From: DATKDU01 sp035512595
GTDB lineage: Bacteria; Planctomycetota; Planctomycetia; Pirellulales; Pirellulaceae
Reading direction: 5' to 3'
DNA length: 39,877 bases
Assembly (NCBI GenBank): GCA_035512595.1
Contig: DATKDU010000513.1
Span: 1 to 39,877, forward strand
In this document: positions 16,848-24,775 of the stretch, piece by piece
Numbering within the stretch: position 1 is the stretch's first letter
How the letters are laid out: each line of letters starts with the position of its first letter
The notes under the pieces: model-generated
Told to the model about the DNA's origin: nothing
Databases searched by the model: none
The model's input: the letters and a program-made list of their open reading frames with translations, nothing else
Translations under genes and position numbers: made by a program

Positions 16848-18197
16848 ATGCCAAACCGCCGCGAATTCCTCCATCTGGGGCTGTCGGGTCTGGCCAGCCT
16901 GACGCTGCCGCAGCTCTACCACCTGCGGTCGGCGGCGGCCGCCAGCGGCGACGCGAAACGGAAGGCGATCATCGTCGTCTTCCTGCACGGCGGCGCCAGT
17001 CATCTGGAAACGTGGGACCCCAAGCCCGACGCGCCGTTGGAGTATCGCGGCCCCTTTCAAAGCATCGCGACGAAAACTCCCGGCCTGCGGCTTAGTGAAC
17101 TCTTGCCGCGACAGGCGGCGATTTCGAACCGGTTCAATATCGTCCGCTCGCTGGTGCACACGGGATTTTGCCACGGCATCGGCCAGCAGCAGATGTTTAC
17201 CGGCCACGAGGTCCGCGAGTTCAAGCCGCAATCGGAACATCCGGAGTTCCTGTCGATCACCAATCGCCTACGCGGCGGCGGCCCGCGGCAAGTGCCCAAT
17301 TACGTCGGCGCGCCGCCGATTCCGTACCTGGGTGCGGCCTACCTCGGCCCAGCCGCAGAGGCGTTCGCGGTGCATGGTGATCCCAATCTGCCGGAATTCC
17401 GACTCCCCAACGTGGATCCTCCGGATCAGGCCAACCTGGATCGCATCGACCAGCGGCGCGGACTCCGCGAGCGACTGGATCGCTTGGCCAGATCGCTCGA
17501 CGACCGCGGAAACATGCAGGCCGGCGATCAGTTTGAGCAAATGGCTTGGAACATGCTTGCCTCGCCCGCTGCCCGGCGTGCTTTTGACCTATCGCAGGAA
17601 GATCCGGCCGTCCGCGACCGTTATGGCCGTAATACCTGGGGCCAGCAATGCCTTCTCACGCGGCGGCTCGTCGAAGCGGGAGTCGAACTGGTCACCACCA
17701 CGCTGGCCGGGCCGCTGTGCGGGCGCGTGCAAAACTGGGACGATCACGCGGTCAACCATCACGTGTTCGACGCAATGCAGTCCCGCGCCCCCTATTTCGA
17801 CCAGGCCGTCGCCGCCCTGATCGAAGACCTGATCGAGCGCGGCCTGGACCGGCAAGTGCTGGTCGTTGTGACCGGGGAGTTCGGCCGCACGCCAAAAATC
17901 TCCTACGCGGCCGACAGCGCCAGCGGCGTCATGCAGCCGGGAAGAGACCATTGGCCAAGGGCCACTTCGCTGCTCTTCGCTGGCGGCGGTCTGGAGACTG
18001 GCCAGGTGATCGGCGGCACTGATCGCCGCGGGGAAGACGTCGTCGAGCGGCGGATCTCCGTTCACGATTTTCTGGCGACAGTCTATCGCCACTTGGAGAT
18101 CGATCCCCGCGGAATTGCCTTCAACGATTTTGCCGGGCGGCCGGTGCCGATCCTCAATCTTGGCAAGCCAATACCGGAACTCCTGGCCGCGTGCTAG
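16848..18197 (+). CDS. DUF1501 Tat-exported protein
   Basis: A 449-residue member of DUF1501, a sulfatase/alkaline-phosphatase-like superfamily that is expanded in planctomycetes; no reaction is proven. ATG 16848 has GGAAGG about 7 bases upstream. A twin-arginine signal (NRREFLHLGLSGLASLTLP) opens the protein. Family parts are IIVVFLHGGASHLETWDPKP, SLVHTGFCHGIGQQQMFTG, VVVTGEFGRTPKI, PGRDHWPRATSLLFAGGG, and the C-terminal ISVHDFLATVYRHLEID. In this phylum DUF1501 genes usually neighbour cytochrome/DUF1549/DUF1553 genes. Here the neighbour is the broken cytochrome gene on the opposite strand. Confidence 0.95.
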   Translation: MPNRREFLHLGLSGLASLTLPQLYHLRSAAAASGDAKRKAIIVVFLHGGASHLETWDPKPDAPLEYRGPFQSIATKTPGLRLSELLPRQAAISNRFNIVRSLVHTGFCHGIGQQQMFTGHEVREFKPQSEHPEFLSITNRLRGGGPRQVPNYVGAPPIPYLGAAYLGPAAEAFAVHGDPNLPEFRLPNVDPPDQANLDRIDQRRGLRERLDRLARSLDDRGNMQAGDQFEQMAWNMLASPAARRAFDLSQEDPAVRDRYGRNTWGQQCLLTRRLVEAGVELVTTTLAGPLCGRVQNWDDHAVNHHVFDAMQSRAPYFDQAVAALIEDLIERGLDRQVLVVVTGEFGRTPKISYAADSASGVMQPGRDHWPRATSLLFAGGGLETGQVIGGTDRRGEDVVERRISVHDFLATVYRHLEIDPRGIAFNDFAGRPVPILNLGKPIPELLAAC

Positions 18198-18390
18198 GCG
18201 AGCAAGTACCTCTCATAGGGATTCGCGCACGGCGTTTCACGGCTGACGTGCATCTGCCCGGCTGACGGCTCGATGACTCCCTGCTCTTACCTTGGGTCAT
18301 CCGTCTAGGCCCCCGCATTGCTACGCATCTTCTCTTTCTCTCCGGGCGACGATGAGTGTTGGCAACAATTCGTCGTTCACCACAGCGGAC

Positions 18391-18831
18391 TCACCGGTCC
18401 AACCAGCGCCGGCTCCTGGCGAACCACGAAAACCACAGCAATGCCGCTGCAATGGCAATCACCAGCGAAGGCATGACCAAGCCCGCTGGTCCCATGGCCT
18501 GCAACCCGCCGCTAAGGATCATGGTGTAGACCATTTGGACGATCACCGCCGCGAGGCAGATGGCGAACAGGGGGACGGTCCACCCCTTGCGCAGGAACAG
18601 GCCGATGCTTCCCGCCACTCCGGTTGTCACGGCCAGGCCGTAGACGAAATAAATCCAGCCTGGAATGGATCGAGCCCACTCCTTCTGCTCGTCCGTCATG
18701 GATTCCATCAGGGCTTCCTGGGCGAAAACCTCCATCCCGAAGAAGGCGCACCCCAGCAGGTTCCACAGTAGTGCCACAGCCGCGATCGCCCAGTACCAGA
18801 CAGGAACCGCTGGTTTTGTTTTTTGATCCAC
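18391..18831 (-). CDS. Four-helix membrane protein
   Basis: A 146-residue membrane protein. GTG 18831 is preceded by AGGAAG. Four hydrophobic segments are visible (VWYWAIAAVALLWNLLGCAF, GWIYFVYGLAVTTGVAGSIG, VPLFAICLAAVIVQMVYTM, LVMPSLVIAIAAALLWFSWF), with an acidic loop MESMTDEQKEW between the first two. Similar four-helix proteins are sometimes labelled sugar transporter-like without evidence. Function unknown. Confidence 0.75.
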   Translation of the reverse strand: MDQKTKPAVPVWYWAIAAVALLWNLLGCAFFGMEVFAQEALMESMTDEQKEWARSIPGWIYFVYGLAVTTGVAGSIGLFLRKGWTVPLFAICLAAVIVQMVYTMILSGGLQAMGPAGLVMPSLVIAIAAALLWFSWFARSRRWLDR

Positions 18832-18893
18832 TGTCTTCCTGCTTTCCGTGACTTGGGATGGTCAGCGACCCATCATCCTACTCAAGCGCAACG

Positions 18894-19022
18894 TCAATTA
18901 CCGCGCGGGACATTTTTGCGGCGAGCGCTGTCGCTGCCGCTTGGCCGTCGCTGGCCGCGGTCGATGTACCACGCCACCACCAGCGTCAACAGCAGCAGCT
19001 CGCGAATCGTGAATTTGAACAT
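18894..19022 (-). CDS. FIRELL-type mini-protein
   Basis: A 42-residue protein starting MFKFTIRELLLLTLVVAWYI with GAGGAG about 8 bases before the ATG. A short FxIRxLL(W/L)LTLVVA opening followed by a membrane helix is a recurrent planctomycete pattern, usually at the start of small membrane proteins. After the helix only a basic tail follows. It is divergent from the gene at 19088. Confidence 0.6.
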   Translation of the reverse strand: MFKFTIRELLLLTLVVAWYIDRGQRRPSGSDSARRKNVPRGN

Positions 19023-19087
19023 GGGCGGGGGCTCCTCTTGTCGCCAGTGTACCGCGCGGGTCCATGCCCGCCGATAGAATGATGTGC

Positions 19088-19411
19088 ATGGACCCAAACC
19101 CCTACGAAGCGCCGAAAGAAGTGGATTACGAGCGTTCGCGCCTAGCAGCCAGCAATGAGGGAAATCGCGCGGCTGGACGGGTTGACCGTGCCGACTACCC
19201 GTGGTGGGTGAAAGTCGGGTTGCTAGGCGTACCCAGCCGTGCGGGCCAATGGTTTTTTTGTGTCTTGTCAATCGCGTCCGCGATGGGGTGCGTGGCCTAT
19301 GCAAACTGGGGGGCAGATCCCAGGTTCTACGCCGGAGCCGCATTGCTGTTCTCGGCACTGTGGTATTGGTCAACAATCCGATGGGTTGACCGTAACGGAT
19401 CGTGGCCCTAG
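19088..19411 (+). CDS. NPYEAP-type small membrane protein
   Basis: A 107-residue protein starting MDPNPYEAPKEVDY. The N-terminal NPYxxP signature is common in planctomycete small membrane proteins. Two hydrophobic segments follow, about residues 53-69 (AGQWFFCVLSIASAMGCVAY) and 78-94. ATG codons at 19064 and 19082 are also in frame, but 19088 fits the family start. Function unknown. Confidence 0.6.
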   Translation: MDPNPYEAPKEVDYERSRLAASNEGNRAAGRVDRADYPWWVKVGLLGVPSRAGQWFFCVLSIASAMGCVAYANWGADPRFYAGAALLFSALWYWSTIRWVDRNGSWP

Positions 19412-19504
19412 TTCGCGTGTGTGAGCCCTCCGCACGCTTCTGTTTCACTAAACGGCCACCAGTCGTTATCCGGATGGAAGCAGACGGTCCCGCGCCGAGG
19501 GTCG

Positions 19505-19858
19505 CTATCGCCGACCGGCGGGTACGATCTCGAACTCATCCGGGGGCGACGTGAGCATGAGCGTCCGCCCGTTGTCCCAGGCGACTTGGATTTGATGCCA
19601 GACGTCGGCCCCCACCCCGTGCCTTTCGACCTCGATGACGGTGCCGCGTCGTCCCGCCTCAATGGGATGGGGATCGCCGCTCATTCTGACCAGCCGGATG
19701 CGGTCGCCCGGGCTGGGCACTTTGATCGCGAGCCGCCGGTTCTCGGGATGCAGACAGAACGCCGCCGCCTCCTCGAACGGCCCATCGAACTCCAGATCGC
19801 GAAACAGCAGGCATTTTGCGGTCGGGCGATACTTGGCATTCGCAGAGGCTCGCGACAA
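19505..19858 (-). CDS. DUF4314 domain protein
   Basis: A 117-residue protein whose C-terminal two thirds match DUF4314: PGDRIRLVRMSGDPHPIEAG, RRGTVIEVERHG, QIQVAWDNGRTLMLTSPPDE. This small beta domain recalls SH3-like binding folds and is often found on mobile DNA. The first 45 residues (LLFRDLEFDGPFEEAAAFCL) may be a separate strand-rich domain. The start is TTG 19858 and lacks a good ribosome binding site, so the N-terminus is uncertain. Confidence 0.65.
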   Translation of the reverse strand: MSRASANAKYRPTAKCLLFRDLEFDGPFEEAAAFCLHPENRRLAIKVPSPGDRIRLVRMSGDPHPIEAGRRGTVIEVERHGVGADVWHQIQVAWDNGRTLMLTSPPDEFEIVPAGRR

Positions 19859-19889
19859 TCGCCCCCAGACGCTTGGTGGGTCAACGAAA

Positions 19890-19920
19890 GAAGGCGGACG
19901 GCTCCTTGCCGTCCGCCTTC
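19890..19920 (-). terminator. Strong hairpin terminator downstream of the PEP-CTERM gene
   Basis: GAAGGCGGACGG (19890-19901) pairs perfectly with CCGTCCGCCTTC (19909-19920), 7-base loop. Read on the minus strand the stem is followed by TTTCGTT. It lies 40 bases past the PEP-CTERM stop and just upstream of the DUF4314 gene, so it would separate the two. Confidence 0.65.
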
Positions 19921-19959
19921 CTGCATGTCAATCCATTGACCACTAGCGTCGGTCGGGCA

Positions 19960-20748
19960 TTACGCGCCGGCTCGACCACGACCGCGACGCGCCGCGACAA
20001 GGGCAAGCCCGGCAGCGCCCAGTCCCCACACGACGAGAGAAGCGGGTTCTGGCGTCAGATTGTTGGCCCCCGTGTCGGTGACCCCCGACGTTGCGGAAAT
20101 CACCAAACCCGAAACACCTACCGTTCCGCCGGCAAACACCACCTCCGAAGAGAGGGTATAGCCGGCAGGCGCATTGAAGTCGGCATTGACATTGGCATCA
20201 ATGTGCGAATTCACCCCCACCGCCAGACTGGGGATCACGGTGCCGTTCACTGTCGTAGTGTTTTGCACCGTGCCGCCGGCCATGTCCGGTTTTGCCACCA
20301 TACCGCTCACGTCCGATGATGCGGTCAAAAACGCACCCGCGGGCAACGTGAACGTTGCCAGGCTTTGCGACTCGACCAAAGTCCGCGTCGCGCCCGTAAC
20401 GAACCCGCTGCTCAGTCCAGCCACGTTGGCAATCACCTCCGTGGTTACGGTCAGCGTCGGCAGGATGGATCCCGAATGATCCAAGTCGTCGCTGAGGTTG
20501 ATGGTGTTCGACAAGGTCCCTTCGGAGGTCGAACCCGGGAAGTTGGTCACCGTCGTCTGCAATATGACGTCGAAGGTGCCAAGGTCGGTCGCAAACAGCG
20601 CGGTCGTGGAACTGGAGGAGTAGAACATCTTGTCAGTGGTTCCGTCACTAATCGTGATGCGGATCGCCGCGCTGGCGCGATCCACTCCCCCGAGCACAGC
20701 CGCCGCCAAGACGGCGGCCGCCAGGAAAGGACAAAAAAGTCTTCGCAT
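19960..20748 (-). CDS. PEP-CTERM sorted surface protein
   Basis: A 262-residue exported protein with an N-terminal signal peptide (CPFLAAAVLAAAVLGGVDRA) and a C-terminal PEP-CTERM sorting signal. PEP is at residues 233-235, followed by a membrane helix (LVVWGLGAAGLALVAA) and a basic tail RRGRGRAGA. The mature part is rich in Thr, Ser, Val and Gly and looks like a beta-rich, possibly glycosylated surface domain. The single Cys is in the signal peptide. TAAGGAGAG directly precedes ATG 20748. It is divergent from the exosortase gene 749 bases away and is its likely substrate. Confidence 0.92.
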   Translation of the reverse strand: MRRLFCPFLAAAVLAAAVLGGVDRASAAIRITISDGTTDKMFYSSSSTTALFATDLGTFDVILQTTVTNFPGSTSEGTLSNTINLSDDLDHSGSILPTLTVTTEVIANVAGLSSGFVTGATRTLVESQSLATFTLPAGAFLTASSDVSGMVAKPDMAGGTVQNTTTVNGTVIPSLAVGVNSHIDANVNADFNAPAGYTLSSEVVFAGGTVGVSGLVISATSGVTDTGANNLTPEPASLVVWGLGAAGLALVAARRGRGRAGA

Positions 20749-21496
20749 AAACTCTCCTTACAACAATGATGCGAGGTCGCCGGCAGCACTACGCCGTGCC
20801 GACCGGCGACTTCTTGTCACGAATTCCGACACGCCCGTCTAAGAGTGGACTTCCACTATCAAATCTTGTGCCGCGCCGCGGGATGAGCGTGCGTCGCGCT
20901 CGCGAAAGGTTCCGGGCGCAGCGATGATGTGAACTGATGGCGTAGAGAGGCCGACACTCCGTCGAATGCTGTTTGATCGCGGATAAACACACATTGCGAT
21001 CGCGCCGAGTCATTTGAGCGCGACCGAGGAATTGACTCGCCAGTCGCAGTTCGTCCCTCCTGCATCTGTCAACTCGCGCAAACTTGTCAAACGGTGACGA
21101 CAGCGTGACAGCCGGCCGACGCAGCGAATACTATCGTTGCGCGGCGGGAAGCTATCGTTGCGCGGCGGGAAATACTTTTTGCTTTTTGCAGACCATTCAC
21201 TGTGAGGAGACAGGAGGAGCATGTATGCGTGAAAGGCGGGCGGTGACTAGGTAGTCCGGCTCTCAACTTGCCATCGCTTTTCTTGCGGCACGTATTTTGC
21301 TCGGCCCTTGGCGAACTTCACCCGGCCCTGCCCTTGGCGGCCGAACGAAGCCGGACAGAGAGATTCGCGGACCCATTCCAGTGCAGGTCGCCCAGGCAAC
21401 GAAGCGAACACCGACCAATTGTCCATGCAGACTTGCGCGAGTGGATTGATCGTCATGGAAGCCTTTGAACCCGCGCGTTGATTGCCGCGTTTTTTT
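20749..21496. promoter_or_regulatory. Long intergenic control region between PEP-CTERM and exosortase genes
   Basis: No gene over about 750 bases. It should hold the promoters of both divergent units. A 21-base tandem duplication lies at 21131-21171 (CTATCGTTGCGCGGCGGGAA twice, separated by G). A strong GGAGGAG at 21213-21219 precedes two short frames: ATG 21221 gives three codons, ATG 21225 gives nine codons ending TAG 21254. A sigma54-like sequence upstream of the PEP-CTERM gene was too weak to call. Confidence 0.55.
21131..21171. repeat. 21-bp tandem duplication upstream of exosortase
   Basis: CTATCGTTGCGCGGCGGGAA occurs at 21131-21150 and 21152-21171, identical over 20 bases with one G between. 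The 21-base spacing is two helical turns, which would place two bound regulators on the same face of the DNA. Confidence 0.85.
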
Positions 21497-22501
21497 ATGT
21501 CCAAACCCACCACAGCCGTCCGGCTGAAGGCACGCCGCCCCGCCCGCCGACCCTCCGCATCACGGGACATCCTGCGGGGGTCGCTCGCCCAGCCGGTTCC
21601 TTATTCAGGCCCCGCCCGCGTGAATGCCGGCGCTTTTGCCAGCCGCGCCGCATTTGCCGCCGTTCTCTTGGCGGGAGGAATCTGGTCGTACTGGCCTACC
21701 ATAGCCAACCTGATCGAGACGTGGCTCCGCGTGGCCGACTACTCTCACGGCTTTCTGGTGCTGCCACTTGCGGCCTTATTTCTGTGGGTGCGGCGAGATC
21801 GCTTCCCCGGCTTGGCGGATAGTGCCCCCTGGACGGCGCTGGCGCTAATGGCCCTGACTTTATTGATCCGCCATGCCGGCGATGCCTTTTTCTTCACGTT
21901 TCTCGACGCCTGGTCGATCATCCCCTGGACTGCAGCCTGCGTGGCCCTCGTCGGCGGCTGGCCCCTGTTGCGCTGGTCGTGGGTCGCCATTCTCTTTCTG
22001 CCGTTCATGGTTCCGCTCCCCTTTTCGGTGGAGACGATCCTTACCGTCCCGCTCCAGCAGATCGCCACCGCGATCAGCACGGCCACGCTCCAGTTCCTGG
22101 GGCAGCCGGCATTTGCCGACGGCAATGTGATCCTGTTCGGTGACCAGCGGCTAGAAGTCGCGGAGGCTTGTTCCGGATTGCGTCAGTTTGTCTTCATCGC
22201 GGCGCTGACATACGCCTACGTCGCCCTCATTAGCCGGCCGGCGTGGGAAAAACTGCTACTGGTGGCGGCTGCCGCGCCGATTGCCATCGCAGCCAATGCG
22301 GCCCGCATCGTCACGACCGGGCTGCTGTTTCAGTGGGTGCCGGGGGAACAAGCCCATGAGTGGATCCATGATGCCGCGGGCTGGGGAATGGTGCTGTTTG
22401 CCGTCGCCGCGTTCTGGCTGCTGCTGGTGTACCTGCGGCAGCTCGTGAAAGAGGAACTGGTCATGGACATGTCCGCCATGGTCAAACAGTCCCGCGCCTG
22501 A
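21497..22501 (+). CDS. Exosortase
   Basis: A 334-residue polytopic membrane transpeptidase that cleaves PEP-CTERM signals and transfers the protein, probably to a cell-surface anchor. ATG 21497 is used; a TTG at 21482 is also open. About eight membrane segments follow a basic N-terminus. The catalytic triad is visible: Cys225 in EACSGLRQ, Arg270 in NAARI, and His291 in HDAAGW. VADYSHGFLVLPLAALFLWV near residue 75 is the typical exosortase N-terminal signature. No EpsI-type domain is fused or adjacent. It leads an operon: the next gene starts 31 bases after its stop. Which exosortase subclass (XrtA to others) it belongs to was not decided. Confidence 0.95.
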   Translation: MSKPTTAVRLKARRPARRPSASRDILRGSLAQPVPYSGPARVNAGAFASRAAFAAVLLAGGIWSYWPTIANLIETWLRVADYSHGFLVLPLAALFLWVRRDRFPGLADSAPWTALALMALTLLIRHAGDAFFFTFLDAWSIIPWTAACVALVGGWPLLRWSWVAILFLPFMVPLPFSVETILTVPLQQIATAISTATLQFLGQPAFADGNVILFGDQRLEVAEACSGLRQFVFIAALTYAYVALISRPAWEKLLLVAAAAPIAIAANAARIVTTGLLFQWVPGEQAHEWIHDAAGWGMVLFAVAAFWLLLVYLRQLVKEELVMDMSAMVKQSRA

Positions 22502-22532
22502 TAGTGCTGACGTCCCGAAGGAGAAAGAACCC

Positions 22533-24749
22533 ATGTCCGCGCCTGCTAGCGAACGCATCGCCTGGACAGGGCCGCACGACGAGAGTTCCGCCGGGGCGAT
22601 CGACGTGGAGGTGATTCTCGGCGCGCTGCACTATTGGTGGAAGATTGCCGTGCCGGTGGCGGTTGTGTTGTCGCTGATTGCCGTGGGGCTGGTCATGCTG
22701 TTCACGAAGACTAAGTACACCGCCTCCGCCTGGCTAATCATTCGGGAGAAGCCCGAGTATCTGCTCAATCCGCACGTCATGGAGGATCCGCGGAAGTTCG
22801 TGCTCAATCAGATGGAGCTGCTCCGCAGCCCGCCGGTGATCGATCCCGTGGCCAACAAGCCGGAGGTGTTTGCCGCGCCGGAGCTGGCCAGCGGCGATCC
22901 GGCGGAACGTCTCCGCCGGCTGCTAAAGGTGCGGGCGCAGGGACAATCCGATTTCTTCGTGATCGAATTCACGAGCGAGATTCCGCAGAAGGCGGCACTT
23001 GTGGTCAACGAGGTCGCCAGTAACTACCTGCTCCTTCAAGATCGCGATCTCTCGAAGCGGATGGAGGCGACCATCACGAGGCTGGAGAAGCAGCGGGCCG
23101 ACCAGCAACAGCTCATCGAACGGCTCCGCGACCAGGTGCAGGAAAAGACCAAGACGCTCACCGGCGTCGATCCGTTCGCCACGAAATCACCGGGCACGCA
23201 AATCGGAATTCAGGACTCGCTCAGTCCGCTGCAGGGCCAGATCGTAGATGCCGAGATCGAACATGCCATGACGGCGGCGCAGGTGGGGGCTGAGGAGGAG
23301 CTGCTCAAGAAGGAAGTCTTCGACGTTCCCGCCACGGAAGTCGAATCGCGAGTGCAGTCGCTCCCCGAAGTGGAGCAGCGCCGCCGACGGATCGCCGAGG
23401 CTCACGCGATGATCCAAGAGCATGAGCGGACGAGCGCCAACGTCACCAAGAATCAGACCTATCAGCTTCAGGTCAAGCAAAAGGCCGACGACGAAGCGCA
23501 GCTTGAGAAACGAAAGGCGGAGCTCCGCAAGCTCGTTAAGGCCGACCTGGAAAAATCGGCTCGCCTGAAGCGGACCGACGAGGTCGCCGCCATGCGCAGC
23601 TCGCTCGACGCCAAGCGGCTGGCCGTGGACATCCTCCGCGAGCGAATGCAAAAGGAACGGGCCAACCAGCAGGTTTACAAGGGAGAGACAGTCGAGTTGG
23701 AGTTCCTCCGCACCGACTACGACAGCGCGGCTAAGGTCTTCGAGGCAATCAACGAACGGATCGTCTCCATGCGGCTGGAACAGCATGCACCTGAGCGGGT
23801 GATGCTGTTCAAGGAAGCCACCGTGCCGACCGTCGCCGACCAGGCGCTCCCCTACAAGTACATGTCCCTGGCCGGCGCTTTGGCCTTCGCCCTGCCGTTT
23901 GGCCTGTCAATTGGCTTTGAGCTCTTGCATCGCCGCGTCTCCAATCGCCGGCAACTGGAATCGACTTGCCGCATGCCGGTCGTGGCCGAAGTGACCGCGA
24001 TGCCGCGGGCCGTCAAGAGCGCCGGGCTGATCAGCGGGGACCATGCGAACCGAGAGGTCCAGCTTTTTGAAGAGAGCATCTACTCGCTGCGCACCCATTT
24101 GCTCCTGTCGCATTCCTCGAGCCCGCTGCGGACGCTGGCGGTGACGAGCGCCATCAGCCGCGAGGGGAAGACCAGCGTGGCAGTGCAACTGGCGATGAGC
24201 ATCGCCCGCTCGACCGGCGAACCGACCCTGCTTATCGACGGCGACCTGCGCTGCCCGGACGTCCATCGCATCTTCGAGATCGATCGCGCTCCAGGTCTCG
24301 CGGAGCTGCTCGCCGGCAGCACCACGCCGGCGGAAGCGATCGAGCCTTCTTACAGCCCCTCACTGCATCTGCTTCCCGCCGGGCGCCTGAGCACCGTCCC
24401 CCATCGGCTGCTCGGCGGGGCCGCATTTCCGAGCCTACTGGCCCAGCTCCAGGAAAAGTATCGCTTCATCATCATCGACACGCCGCCGATCCTGCCGGCG
24501 AGCGAGGCGCTGATCCTGGCCCGCGCGGCCGATGCCACGGTGGTGTGCGCCCGGCAGGACTTCAGCCGCCTCGATCAGGTGACCGAAGCGTATGCCCGCT
24601 TGCGATCGGCTGGCGTGACGGTGGCGGGAACCGTGCTCAACGGCATTTCGCCGTCCTCGTACGCCTACCGCTACGGGAGCTACTACTACGACCGGGAGGA
24701 CGGCGAGGTGGCGACTGCCAGCATCGTCCCAGCCTCGACAGTGAACTAA
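22533..24749 (+). CDS. Wzz-type chain-length protein fused to BY-kinase
   Basis: A 738-residue polysaccharide co-polymerase with bacterial tyrosine kinase, controlling exopolysaccharide polymerisation and export. AGGAG near 22518 supports ATG 22533. Order: membrane helix about 30-52 (WWKIAVPVAVVLSLIAVGLV), periplasmic Wzz part with a long coiled coil about 165-410, second helix about 443-465, then the cytoplasmic kinase. Kinase motifs: Walker A SREGKTS with Lys546, Walker A' LLIDGDLR (Asp569, Asp571), Walker B IIIDTPP (Asp649). The tail SYAYRYGSYYYDRED from residue 709 holds six tyrosines for autophosphorylation. Context with exosortase is typical of PEP-CTERM exopolysaccharide loci. Confidence 0.95.
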   Translation: MSAPASERIAWTGPHDESSAGAIDVEVILGALHYWWKIAVPVAVVLSLIAVGLVMLFTKTKYTASAWLIIREKPEYLLNPHVMEDPRKFVLNQMELLRSPPVIDPVANKPEVFAAPELASGDPAERLRRLLKVRAQGQSDFFVIEFTSEIPQKAALVVNEVASNYLLLQDRDLSKRMEATITRLEKQRADQQQLIERLRDQVQEKTKTLTGVDPFATKSPGTQIGIQDSLSPLQGQIVDAEIEHAMTAAQVGAEEELLKKEVFDVPATEVESRVQSLPEVEQRRRRIAEAHAMIQEHERTSANVTKNQTYQLQVKQKADDEAQLEKRKAELRKLVKADLEKSARLKRTDEVAAMRSSLDAKRLAVDILRERMQKERANQQVYKGETVELEFLRTDYDSAAKVFEAINERIVSMRLEQHAPERVMLFKEATVPTVADQALPYKYMSLAGALAFALPFGLSIGFELLHRRVSNRRQLESTCRMPVVAEVTAMPRAVKSAGLISGDHANREVQLFEESIYSLRTHLLLSHSSSPLRTLAVTSAISREGKTSVAVQLAMSIARSTGEPTLLIDGDLRCPDVHRIFEIDRAPGLAELLAGSTTPAEAIEPSYSPSLHLLPAGRLSTVPHRLLGGAAFPSLLAQLQEKYRFIIIDTPPILPASEALILARAADATVVCARQDFSRLDQVTEAYARLRSAGVTVAGTVLNGISPSSYAYRYGSYYYDREDGEVATASIVPASTVN

Positions 24750-24775
24750 CCGCTCACTTGCATCGATTGGCCAAC

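Noticed and set aside
20790..20880. Sigma54-like promoter upstream of the PEP-CTERM gene
   Set aside because: One candidate has GA instead of GC at -12 and another has spacing one base too long.
21247..21570. Minus-strand 107-residue open frame
   Set aside because: It overlaps the exosortase N-terminus and has no ribosome site or recognisable domain.
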